From Oscillospiraceae bacterium (GTDB taxonomy: Bacteria > Bacillota_A > Clostridia > Oscillospirales > Ruminococcaceae): a stretch of DNA of 6,502 nucleotides. The stretch lies in the NCBI GenBank assembly GCA_017400025.1, contig JAFQAF010000326.1:1-6502 (forward strand). Reading direction: 5' to 3'. The stretch's first letter is position 1. Each line of letters opens with the position of its first letter. The notes under the pieces are model-generated. The model made no database searches. It saw only the letters and a program-made list of their open reading frames with translations, and was not told where the DNA came from. The position numbers and the translations under genes were made by a program. This document shows positions 1-6,083 of the stretch, piece after piece.

Positions 1-1
1 G

Positions 2-454
2 GCCGCCGACGCGGTGAAACTGGCAAAGTTCCGCAATCCTGCATCATTTCTCGCCTCATTTTTAGAGGATATTTCCATTGACATAATGGGAATTTTAGAG
101 GAAAATAATATAGATATGGTGGTTTCTTCACCATACCATAAATCAAAGCTTTACACACAGGAGTATGACCTGCCCCGGGAGATGGCAAAGCGCATTTGTG
201 CCCGGTGCGGTGCGGAATATTCACAGTGTATTGTAAAGACGCAGAAAACAGCCAGACAGCACAATCTGCCCAAAGACAGCAGAAAAGTAAATCTGGTAAA
301 CGCCTTTGAAGTTACAGGTGATGTAAAAGGCAAAAACATACTTATAATAGACGATGTTATCACTACGGGCATCACAGCCTCCACACTGGCAACGGATTTG
401 AAGCTTGCCGGTGCGGCAGGTGTGTATGTCTGGGTTTACACATATAATACATAA
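2..454 (+). CDS. ComF family protein (phosphoribosyltransferase), 5'-truncated
   Basis: C-terminal part of a ComF-family protein, cut by the left window edge. The reading frame is open from base 2, and the GTG at 14 lies inside the conserved 'LKxxKFR' region of the family, so it is probably not the true start. Counting from that GTG, a PRPP-binding-type loop, ILIIDDVITTG, lies at residues 109-119 with the paired aspartates D113 and D114, preceded by the family's 'KTQKTARQHNLPKDSRKVN' segment (residues 75-93; compare 'QxxLsxxeRxxNv'). ComF proteins are usually about 220-240 residues and often carry an N-terminal four-cysteine zinc finger, which would lie upstream of this window. In competent bacteria ComF is a cytoplasmic factor needed for uptake of transforming DNA; in many clostridia its role is untested. 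The mreB-family gene begins 16 bases after the stop, so the two are probably co-transcribed. Family assignment is firm; a role in competence is inference. Confidence 0.85.
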   Translation, partial: AADAVKLAKFRNPASFLASFLEDISIDIMGILEENNIDMVVSSPYHKSKLYTQEYDLPREMAKRICARCGAEYSQCIVKTQKTARQHNLPKDSRKVNLVNAFEVTGDVKGKNILIIDDVITTGITASTLATDLKLAGAAGVYVWVYTYNT

Positions 455-463
455 AGGAAAGGG
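453..463 (+). promoter_or_regulatory. Shine-Dalgarno site that fixes the mreB start
   Basis: AAAGGAAAGGG lies 7 bases before the ATG at 471 and overlaps the comF stop codon TAA. The same frame is open further upstream (back to 405), but that stretch overlaps the conserved comF end and has no such site, so 471 is the chosen start. Confidence 0.7.
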
Positions 464-470
464 AATAAAA

Positions 471-1496
471 ATGGCAAACGGTAATGATATCGGTATCGAC
501 CTGGGTACTACCAAGGTTATGATATACAAAGAAGGCGAAGGTGTGGTTCTCAACGAACCAAGCGTTGTTGCATATGATGCAAACACTGGCAAGCCTTTTG
601 CTTTCGGTGAAGAAGCCTTCCTTATGGTAGGCAAAACCCACAAAAATATAGTTGCTGAATATCCGCTGAATGACGGCGTTATTTCCAACTATACACTTAC
701 AAAGGAAATGGTAAAATATTTTATAGGAAAAGCATACTCTTCAAAGGTTGTGAAGCCAAAGGTATGCATCTGTGTACCAAGCGCTGTTACAGGCATTGAA
801 GAAAACGCAGTTATCGACGCTGCTGTTTCCTCCGGTGCAAGACAGGTTTTCCTTATTGAAGAACCAATAGCTGCAGCAATCGGTGCAGGTATTGATGTGC
901 TGCGCGCAAACGGCAACATTATTGTTGATATCGGCGGCGGCACTACAGACGTGGCTGTTATTTCACTGGGCGGTATTGTATGCTCCAAATCCATAAAAAT
1001 TGCAGGCAATACCTTTGACAGGGAAATCTCCAAGGCTATCAAAAACAAATACAACTTCCTTGTAGGCCAGCGCACAGTGCAGAACCTGAAGCATCAGGTG
1101 GCCAACTGCATGCCTACAGAAGAAGAAAACGTGGTTTACAAGGTAAAGGGCATCAACCTGCTCAATGGCCTGCCTGGTACACTGGAAATTTCCACAATGG
1201 ATATCTATCCTATTATTGAACCTATCATCAGCGAAATTCTCACAGCTGTAAAACAGGTTCTGGAAGTTACACCGCCGGAACTTTCAGGTGATATTTTTGA
1301 AAACGGCGTAATGCTTACAGGCGCAGGTGCAAAAATCAGAAATCTGGACAAATACCTGGAAAGCAATCTTACAACAAAAGTACAGCTGGCTGAAAATCCG
1401 GAAATGTGTGTTGCCATCGGCACAGGCAAATCCTTTGAGCTGGAAGGTCAGCTTGAATCAGGCTTCCGTGATGTAACACCGGGCCTGTCAAGATAA
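471..1496 (+). CDS. mreB: MreB/Mbl family rod shape-determining protein
   Basis: A 341-residue bacterial actin homologue of normal length for MreB. MreB-type proteins form membrane-bound filaments that guide the elongation machinery for lateral cell-wall synthesis. Visible landmarks: phosphate-1 loop DIGIDLGTT at 6-14; EEPIAAAIGAG at 130-140, containing the glutamate (E131) expected to act in ATP hydrolysis; phosphate-2 loop DIGGGTTD at 153-160, followed by VAVISLGGIV; and an adenosine-loop region TGAGAKIRNLDK at 283-294. There is no N-terminal amphipathic helix, as usual in Gram-positives; a short hydrophobic pair, V93-V94, sits where other MreBs have a membrane-inserting loop. Two segments are atypical: GQRTVQNLK at 199-207, where GERTAEEIK is usual, and GAGA in place of GGGA. 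The gene follows comF directly and is closed by a strong terminator with no mreC or mreD behind it, so it may be a paralogue (Mbl- or MreBH-like) rather than the main mreB. Family certain, paralogue type not. Confidence 0.9.
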   Translation: MANGNDIGIDLGTTKVMIYKEGEGVVLNEPSVVAYDANTGKPFAFGEEAFLMVGKTHKNIVAEYPLNDGVISNYTLTKEMVKYFIGKAYSSKVVKPKVCICVPSAVTGIEENAVIDAAVSSGARQVFLIEEPIAAAIGAGIDVLRANGNIIVDIGGGTTDVAVISLGGIVCSKSIKIAGNTFDREISKAIKNKYNFLVGQRTVQNLKHQVANCMPTEEENVVYKVKGINLLNGLPGTLEISTMDIYPIIEPIISEILTAVKQVLEVTPPELSGDIFENGVMLTGAGAKIRNLDKYLESNLTTKVQLAENPEMCVAIGTGKSFELEGQLESGFRDVTPGLSR

Positions 1497-1505
1497 TGTA
1501 AAAAT

Positions 1506-1530
1506 AAAAAGGCGGCACCCCCGCCTTTTT
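1506..1530 (+). terminator. Intrinsic terminator after mreB
   Basis: A perfect 10-bp inverted repeat: AAAAAGGCGG (1506-1515), loop CACCC, then CCGCCTTTTT (1521-1530). It has a GC-rich core and a 3' run of five T and starts 9 bases after the mreB stop. Because the A-tract mirrors the T-tract, it could work in both directions, although no convergent gene is present. It should end most comF-mreB transcripts. Confidence 0.9.
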
Positions 1531-1541
1531 GCTGTGTAATT

Positions 1542-2099
1542 ATGGAATATAAAATTATACGTACAAAAGGCCGCAGGCTGAAGCTTTATGTGGAAAAGGA
1601 CTGTACAGTGGTAGTAAAAGCACCTGCAAGAGCCAAAAAAGCAGATATTGAAAAGTTTGTGCTTGCCAATATCCGGTGGATAGAAGAAAGAAGGCGGGAG
1701 CACAGCCGCCGTGCCGCAATGGGCACAGCCCCCACACCCCGGGAGATAAAAATCCTGAAAAAGCAGGCGGCGGACATAATGGGGCATAAGACAGAATATT
1801 TTGCGGCTGTTATGGGCGTGAGGCCGGATGGCATAAAAATCACATCTGCAAAGAAACGCTGGGGCAGCTGCACCAGAAAAGGGAACAGCTATACAATATG
1901 CTATTCCTACAGGAATATGTTTCTTTCCGACCGCTGCAGGGATTATATAGCAGTCCATGAGCTTGCCCACATAAAGCATATGAACCATTCAAAGGCCTTT
2001 TATGCGGAAATAGAAAAAATACTGCCGGATTACAGGCAGCTGATAAAAGAGATAGCCGGTTATCCGGATTATGACCTGTACCCGGCTGCAGATATGTAA
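1542..2099 (+). CDS. YgjP-like (DUF45) zinc metallopeptidase, M48-type
   Basis: A 185-residue protein of the YgjP/DUF45 metallopeptidase family (often annotated 'M48 family metallopeptidase' or 'SprT-like'). The zinc-site signature HELAH lies at 139-143 (H139, E140, H143), with a likely third ligand H149 in the family's 'NHS' motif, and the typical KRWGSC box is at 105-110. The N-terminus (IIRTKGRRLKLYVEKDCTVV) matches the family's beta-rich start, which supports the ATG at 1542 although no Shine-Dalgarno site precedes it. There is no signal peptide or membrane segment, so the protein is probably cytoplasmic. Substrate and biological role are poorly known for this family; genomes often carry it as a lone gene or near restriction systems. 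The start lies 11 bases after the mreB terminator and I found no convincing promoter of its own, so expression may depend on read-through. Family firm, function unknown. Confidence 0.88.
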   Translation: MEYKIIRTKGRRLKLYVEKDCTVVVKAPARAKKADIEKFVLANIRWIEERRREHSRRAAMGTAPTPREIKILKKQAADIMGHKTEYFAAVMGVRPDGIKITSAKKRWGSCTRKGNSYTICYSYRNMFLSDRCRDYIAVHELAHIKHMNHSKAFYAEIEKILPDYRQLIKEIAGYPDYDLYPAADM

Positions 2100-2100
2100 A

Positions 2101-2145
2101 GTTGTTAATATGTGAAAAATATGGTAAAATATAAGGATTAACAAC
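2101..2145 (+). repeat. 9-bp perfect inverted repeat framing the pcrA promoter
   Basis: GTTGTTAAT (2101-2109) and ATTAACAAC (2137-2145) are exact reverse complements separated by 27 bases. The left arm contains the proposed -35 box and the right arm covers the expected transcription start and the bases just before the Shine-Dalgarno site. It could be a two-half-site operator or a hairpin formed in read-through transcripts; the AT-rich composition means chance cannot be excluded. Confidence 0.6.
2102..2130 (+). promoter_or_regulatory. Sigma-A-type promoter for pcrA
   Basis: -35 TTGTTA (2102-2107), 17-base spacer, -10 TAAAAT (2125-2130), with a TGG just before the -10 that fits an extended -10 (TGn). 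Transcription would start near 2137, giving a leader of about 20 bases. It sits just after the stop codon of the metallopeptidase gene. Confidence 0.7.
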
Positions 2146-2150
2146 GGAGA
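2146..2150 (+). promoter_or_regulatory. Shine-Dalgarno site of pcrA
   Basis: GGAGA ends 7 bases before the ATG at 2158, good spacing for efficient initiation, and directly abuts the right arm of the inverted repeat. It supports 2158 as the start codon. Confidence 0.75.
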
Positions 2151-2157
2151 GTGAAAA

Positions 2158-4539
2158 ATGAATTTTGAAAAAGCAACAGAACTGAGAAAACAGTATATAC
2201 AGCAGCAGTTTTCCTTCCTGAACAATATGCAGCAGCAGGCTGTTTACAAAGTAGAAGGTCCACTGCTTATACTCGCAGGTGCAGGCAGCGGAAAAACAAG
2301 TGTACTGATAAACCGTATTTCAAATATGGTACGCTTCGGTGACAGCTACAACCGCACTGATTTTACACCTTTTGTGAACGAAAATAATATTTCAGCATTA
2401 GAAAATGCTGTGCTGACCGGGGAAAAACTGGATTTTGATACAGAAAGAAAAATATCCATCGGTGCTATTGATCCTGGAAATATCCTTGCCATCACATTTA
2501 CAAACAAGGCCGCGGCAGAACTGCGTGAACGTCTTTCTGCTTCCCTTGGTGACAACGCCAGGGACATTATGGCCAGCACCTTCCATTCTCTTTGTGTGAG
2601 AATCCTGCGCATAGATGGTTATCTTATAGGCTATGAAAAATCCTTTACAATCTATGATACAGATGATCAGAAGAGAATACTTAAAGAGATTATGAAAGAC
2701 CTCAACATAGATGATAAATTTTTCCGGGTAAAAAGAGTAATGAATAAGATTGCTGGCTATAAGGATAAACTTATTAGCCCACAAGAGGCAGAAAAATATG
2801 CCATAAGCTTCGAAGATAAACAGATGGTACGCTGTTATTGGGAATATCAGGACAGATTGAAAAAGGCCAATGCGATGGACTTTGATGACCTGATTTACCA
2901 GACAGTAATGCTTTTCAGGGCTGAACCGTATACATTGAAACATTATCAGAACAGATACCGCTATATTATGGTGGACGAATATCAGGATACCTCCACAGCA
3001 CAGTTTGAGCTTATCAACCTGCTGTCACAGGCCCACAACAACCTGTGTGTTGTAGGTGATGATGACCAGAGTATCTACCGTTTCCGTGGCGCCACAATTG
3101 AAAATATCCTCAGCTTTGAAGAACATTTTCCGGATGCACAGGTTATCCGTCTTGAACAGAACTACCGCTCCACATCCAATATACTTGATGCCGCCAACAG
3201 CGTTATTGAAAACAACAAGGGCAGAAAAGGCAAGACTCTGTGGACAGCCACAAAGGGCGGGGAAAAAGTAAAGATTTACACACTGGACAAGGAATTTGAC
3301 GAAGCCAAAAATGTGGTGGACATCATCGGCGCAAATGTGAAAAAAGGCGCACGCCTTTCAGACCACGCCGTTCTTTACAGAATGAACATGCAGTCTGCCG
3401 GTATTGAAAACGCTCTTGCCCGCAGCGGCATTTCCTACCGTGTTATCGGCGGTCACCGCTTCTATGACCGCGCCGAAATCAAGGATATAATGGCGTATAT
3501 CCACATTGTGGTGAACCCTACAGACAATCTGCGTCTGAAGAGAATTATAAATACACCGGCCAGAAAAATAGGGGCTACCACAATCAATACAATACAGGAA
3601 ATTGCAGATGAAAAAGGTGTAAGTATGGTACAGGTGCTGTACAATATGTACGATTATCCGCGCCTTTCCCGCTCTCTTGCGCCACTGAACAATTTCCTGC
3701 AGATTTACAGACAGCTGCTGGAAATCTACCGCACACAGCCGATGGAGGCCTTTGTGCCACAGCTTTTAAAAATCACCGGTTATGAGGATATGCTTCTCTC
3801 GATGGGTGAAGAAGGCAAGACAAAGCTGGAAAACGTCGGCCAGCTGGTTTCAAACATCCAGGCATACAAGGATATGAACGAGGGAGCACCCCTGGAAATG
3901 TTCCTTGAAGAAGTAAGCCTTATTTCCGATATAGACAATTACGACCGGACATCAGACAGCGTCACACTTATGACAATCCATTCTGCCAAAGGACTGGAAT
4001 TCCCGTACGTGTTCCTTGTCGGGGTGGAGGAAGGTATCTTCCCGGGCGAAATGTCCCGCTACAATCCGGAGGATATAGAGGAAGAACGCCGTCTGCGGTA
4101 TGTTGGCATTACCCGTGCAAAGAAGGAACTGTATGTGTCCCACTGCAAGGAGAGAATGATTTTCGGCCAGACAAAGCGCCCGCTGCCTTCACGCTTTATT
4201 GAAGAAATGGACAAATCCGTCTGCGAAGAAATAAATCTCTGCCGCCCGGTTACAAGGGTGGAACCTGCAAACCGTTCAACTATATACACCGGCCGCACCC
4301 AGGCCCGGCGCCCTGTATCCTTCCTGGAAAATTCTGCTGTTTCACCTAAAAAGCCACAGCAGCCGGCAGGCAAAAAGACTTTTGCTGTGGGCAACAGAGT
4401 GCGCCACGGTGTATTCGGTGAAGGCATTGTTGTAAAGGTTACACCTATTGCCAACGATTCCATGCTGGAAATCACCTTTGACAGGGTGGGCACTAAAACG
4501 GTTATGGCAAATTATGCACCGGTCACGCTGATAGATTAG
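2158..4539 (+). CDS. pcrA: ATP-dependent 3'-5' DNA helicase, UvrD/PcrA type
   Basis: A 793-residue superfamily 1A helicase, slightly longer than typical PcrA (about 720-750). Motifs in order: Q-motif region FLNNMQQQAV (20-29); Walker A AGAGSGKT (40-47); motif Ia ITFTNKAAAELRERL (112-126); STFHSLCVRIL (140-150); Walker B/motif II VDEYQDT (272-278); motif III GDDDQSIYRFRGA (300-312); motif IV LEQNYRST (332-339); motif V LMTIHSAKGLEF (604-615); motif VI RRLRYVGITRAKKEL (644-658). After a low-complexity linker (about 697-740) comes a C-terminal Tudor-like domain, VGNRVRHGVFGEGIVVKV (744-761), which in PcrA/UvrD relatives binds RNA polymerase. These helicases unwind DNA in nucleotide-excision and mismatch repair, displace RecA, and in Gram-positives allow plasmid rolling-circle replication. 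An extra segment of about 45 residues (61-106) separates motifs I and Ia. The gene has its own promoter and appears monocistronic. Family certain; PcrA is preferred over other UvrD relatives because of the Gram-positive context and the C-terminal domain. Confidence 0.95.
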   Translation: MNFEKATELRKQYIQQQFSFLNNMQQQAVYKVEGPLLILAGAGSGKTSVLINRISNMVRFGDSYNRTDFTPFVNENNISALENAVLTGEKLDFDTERKISIGAIDPGNILAITFTNKAAAELRERLSASLGDNARDIMASTFHSLCVRILRIDGYLIGYEKSFTIYDTDDQKRILKEIMKDLNIDDKFFRVKRVMNKIAGYKDKLISPQEAEKYAISFEDKQMVRCYWEYQDRLKKANAMDFDDLIYQTVMLFRAEPYTLKHYQNRYRYIMVDEYQDTSTAQFELINLLSQAHNNLCVVGDDDQSIYRFRGATIENILSFEEHFPDAQVIRLEQNYRSTSNILDAANSVIENNKGRKGKTLWTATKGGEKVKIYTLDKEFDEAKNVVDIIGANVKKGARLSDHAVLYRMNMQSAGIENALARSGISYRVIGGHRFYDRAEIKDIMAYIHIVVNPTDNLRLKRIINTPARKIGATTINTIQEIADEKGVSMVQVLYNMYDYPRLSRSLAPLNNFLQIYRQLLEIYRTQPMEAFVPQLLKITGYEDMLLSMGEEGKTKLENVGQLVSNIQAYKDMNEGAPLEMFLEEVSLISDIDNYDRTSDSVTLMTIHSAKGLEFPYVFLVGVEEGIFPGEMSRYNPEDIEEERRLRYVGITRAKKELYVSHCKERMIFGQTKRPLPSRFIEEMDKSVCEEINLCRPVTRVEPANRSTIYTGRTQARRPVSFLENSAVSPKKPQQPAGKKTFAVGNRVRHGVFGEGIVVKVTPIANDSMLEITFDRVGTKTVMANYAPVTLID

Positions 4540-4565
4540 ACAATTCTTAATAAATTGTATATAAA
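4537..4565 (+). promoter_or_regulatory. Sigma-A-type promoter for the thyX-tmk operon
   Basis: -35 TAGACA (4537-4542, one mismatch to TTGACA, overlapping the pcrA TAG stop), 17-base spacer, -10 TATAAA (4560-4565). Transcription would start near 4572 and give a leader of about 53 bases. A second possible -10, TAAAAT (4584-4589), shares the string TAAAATATA with the pcrA promoter but has no good -35 partner. Confidence 0.65.
4540..4558 (+). repeat. AT-rich inverted repeat between pcrA and thyX
   Basis: ACAATT (4540-4545), 7-base loop, AATTGT (4553-4558). It lies between the proposed -35 and -10 boxes of the thyX promoter. It is not followed by a T-run, so it is not a convincing terminator; it may be an operator or chance in AT-rich DNA. 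Confidence 0.35.
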
Positions 4566-4593
4566 TAATTAAAATTTATGAGTTAAAATATAG

Positions 4594-4609
4594 TACAGAA
4601 TAAACTGTA
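4594..4609 (+). repeat. Short palindrome in the thyX leader
   Basis: TACAG (4594-4598), 6-base spacer AATAAA, CTGTA (4605-4609): a perfect 5-bp dyad just before the Shine-Dalgarno site of thyX. It could be a small hairpin in the leader or a repressor half-site pair. It is short, so evidence for function is weak. Confidence 0.35.
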
Positions 4610-4613
4610 AGAA

Positions 4614-4620
4614 AGAGGAA
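4614..4620 (+). promoter_or_regulatory. Shine-Dalgarno site of thyX
   Basis: AGAGGAA lies 4 bases before the ATG at 4625 (GG to ATG about 6 bases). It supports this start, as does the family-typical N-terminal MKVQLIAHTP. Confidence 0.7.
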
Positions 4621-4624
4621 TGTT

Positions 4625-5398
4625 ATGAAAGTACAGCTTATCGCTCATACACCTGAACCAGAAAAAGTTGTGGCAGCTGCTGCCAAGCTTTGTTATTCAA
4701 ATGCACAGATTGATACTCTGCTGGATGGCCTTACACCGGAAAAAAGCCGTGATTTTGTAGAAATGCTGGCTTCTCTCGGTCACGAAAGCCCTACAGAACA
4801 TGCAAGTTTTACTTTCGCAATCGAAGGTGTTTCCCGTTCACTGCTGGCACAGATTACACGCCACAGAATGGCATCCTTCAGCGTGCAGAGCCAGAGATAT
4901 GTAAATCTGAAAAATCCTGAATTTGTAATTCCTCACGAAGTGGAAAATGACCCTGCAGCCCTGGAACAGTTCAACGAATCCATGGCTATGGCGGCAGACA
5001 ATTACCACAAGGTTACAGAAGTGCTGAAAGCAGCCCACAGGGAAAAATATCTGGCACAGGGCCTTGATGAAAAAGAGGCAAACAGAAAAGCTGAAAAACA
5101 GGCTATCGAAGACGCACGTTTCATCCTGCCCAATGCCTGCACAACAAAAATGATTATGACAATGAATGCCCGCAGCCTGAACAACTTCTTCCGCCATCGC
5201 TGCTGCACACGTGCACAGTGGGAAATCCGTGAACTGGCCGACGAAATGCTGAAGCTGGTATGTGAAGTTGCCCCAAGTCTTTTTGTACGTTCCGGTCCTC
5301 CTTGTGTTTCCGGTCCGTGTCCTGAAGGCAAAATGAGCTGTGGCCGTGTTGCGGAAATGCGCGAAAAATATGCACAGATGAAAAATACAGCAAAATAA
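4625..5398 (+). CDS. thyX: Flavin-dependent thymidylate synthase ThyX
   Basis: A 257-residue ThyX. The enzyme makes dTMP from dUMP with methylene-tetrahydrofolate as carbon donor and FAD/NADPH as reductant, and acts as a cytoplasmic homotetramer. The family signature RHRx7S is complete: R79, H80, R81, then S89, inside TRHRMASFSVQSQRY. Other conserved parts: GHESPTEHASFTFAIEGVSR (52-71), the helix ILPNACTTKMIMTMNARS (167-184) and AQWEIRELA (197-205), which help bind dUMP and FAD. The family is usually about 220-250 residues; extra length lies in the middle helix region (about 107-165) and in a C-terminal tail with three cysteines (C227, C232, C239) that resembles other clostridial ThyX tails as I recall them. 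The gene has its own promoter, and tmk starts 10 bases after its stop, so one operon makes dTMP and then phosphorylates it. No ThyA is visible in this window. Identification is certain. Confidence 0.96.
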   Translation: MKVQLIAHTPEPEKVVAAAAKLCYSNAQIDTLLDGLTPEKSRDFVEMLASLGHESPTEHASFTFAIEGVSRSLLAQITRHRMASFSVQSQRYVNLKNPEFVIPHEVENDPAALEQFNESMAMAADNYHKVTEVLKAAHREKYLAQGLDEKEANRKAEKQAIEDARFILPNACTTKMIMTMNARSLNNFFRHRCCTRAQWEIRELADEMLKLVCEVAPSLFVRSGPPCVSGPCPEGKMSCGRVAEMREKYAQMKNTAK

Positions 5399-5400
5399 GG
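5397..5400 (+). promoter_or_regulatory. Weak Shine-Dalgarno site of tmk overlapping the thyX stop
   Basis: AAGG overlaps the thyX TAA stop and ends 8 bases before the ATG at 5409. The weak site and tight spacing suggest that translation of tmk is coupled to that of thyX. Confidence 0.5.
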
Positions 5401-5408
5401 TACATATT

Positions 5409-6071
5409 ATGGGCAAACTTATAGTTATAGAAGGCCTTGATGGCTCCGGCAAGGGCACACAGGCCAAAATTCTGGCAGAAACTCTGGAAAAACAGGGTGA
5501 AAAAGTAAAGAAAGTCAGCTTCCCGGTATATGAAAGCAACTCTTCCGCACTGGTAAAAATGTATCTTGCAGGGGAGTTCGGCACACGTCCCGGCGATGTA
5601 AACGCCTATGCAGCATCCTCCTTTTATGCTGTTGACCGCTTTGCCAGTTTCAAATCAGACTGGGAAAAACTGTATAGCGATGATTACATCATCATTGCCG
5701 ACAGATACACCACATCAAACGGCGTGCACCAGTGCTCAAAACTGCCTGAAGAACAGTGGGAAGATTATATGGACTGGCTGTATGATTTTGAGTATGTAAA
5801 AATGGGCATACCAAAACCGGACTGTGTTATCTACCTTGATATGTCACCGGAAGTTTCACAGAAACTGCTTTCCGGCCGCTACCGGGGTGACGAAAGCAAA
5901 AAGGATATTCACGAAAAAGACCGGGAATACCTTGCACGCTCACGAAAAGCTGCACGCTTCTGCGCAGAGCACGATAAATGGACAACAATAAAATGTGACA
6001 ACGGCCAGAACCCTTATACAATAGAAGAAATAGCACTCAAAGTGCTCAATACAGTTTCACCATTACTTTGA
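5409..6071 (+). CDS. tmk: Thymidylate kinase (dTMP kinase)
   Basis: A 220-residue P-loop kinase that converts dTMP to dTDP with ATP. The P-loop EGLDGSGKGT is at 8-17. A conserved acceptor-site region, SFPVYESNSSALVKMYL, lies at 37-53, with NAYAASSFYAVDRFAS at 65-80. The DRY motif (ADRYTTSN) is at 97-104, followed by DCVIYLDMSPE (138-148). The lid, SGRYRGDESKKDIHEKDREYL (155-175), carries arginines R157 and R159. The P-loop has D11-G12 rather than an arginine at the second position, so by known class rules it resembles type II enzymes that place the catalytic arginine in the lid. It ends in GKGT rather than the more common GKTT/GKST. Length is normal. It lies directly after thyX, which supplies its substrate, and 12 bases before a DUF2156 gene. 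I prefer Tmk over other deoxynucleoside-monophosphate kinases because of the DRY motif and the neighbour. Confidence 0.92.
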   Translation: MGKLIVIEGLDGSGKGTQAKILAETLEKQGEKVKKVSFPVYESNSSALVKMYLAGEFGTRPGDVNAYAASSFYAVDRFASFKSDWEKLYSDDYIIIADRYTTSNGVHQCSKLPEEQWEDYMDWLYDFEYVKMGIPKPDCVIYLDMSPEVSQKLLSGRYRGDESKKDIHEKDREYLARSRKAARFCAEHDKWTTIKCDNGQNPYTIEEIALKVLNTVSPLL

Positions 6072-6083
6072 TTTAAACACCAT

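Noticed and set aside
14..16. GTG as the start of the comF-family gene
   Set aside because: It lies inside a conserved family segment, the frame stays open to the window edge, and no ribosome site can be judged; a 146-residue protein would lack the N-terminal part of ComF.
405..470. Upstream extension of mreB to an earlier ATG at 405
   Set aside because: The extension overlaps the conserved end of comF and adds residues not seen in MreB. The ATG at 471 has a strong ribosome site and gives a normal MreB start.
1488..1988. 166-codon minus-strand frame over the metallopeptidase gene
   Set aside because: The plus-strand protein has a complete zinc-peptidase motif set; the minus-strand product is cysteine-rich and low in family-like features, so it is a shadow.
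2101..2145. LexA/SOS box upstream of pcrA
   Set aside because: No match to GAACnnnnGTTC is present; the dyad found has different arms and spacing.
4059..4493. 144-codon minus-strand frame over the 3' part of pcrA
   Set aside because: The plus strand encodes motif VI and the Tudor-like domain here; the antisense product shows no domain.
4540..4575. Terminator after pcrA
   Set aside because: The only hairpin there has a 6-bp AT-only-rich stem and no following T-run; it lies within the proposed thyX promoter.
4838..5584. 248-codon open frame on the minus strand across thyX and tmk
   Set aside because: It lies antisense to two certain genes, its product is rich in Phe, Cys and His with no recognisable domain, and it has no promoter or ribosome site that I can see. 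It is a shadow caused by codon bias.
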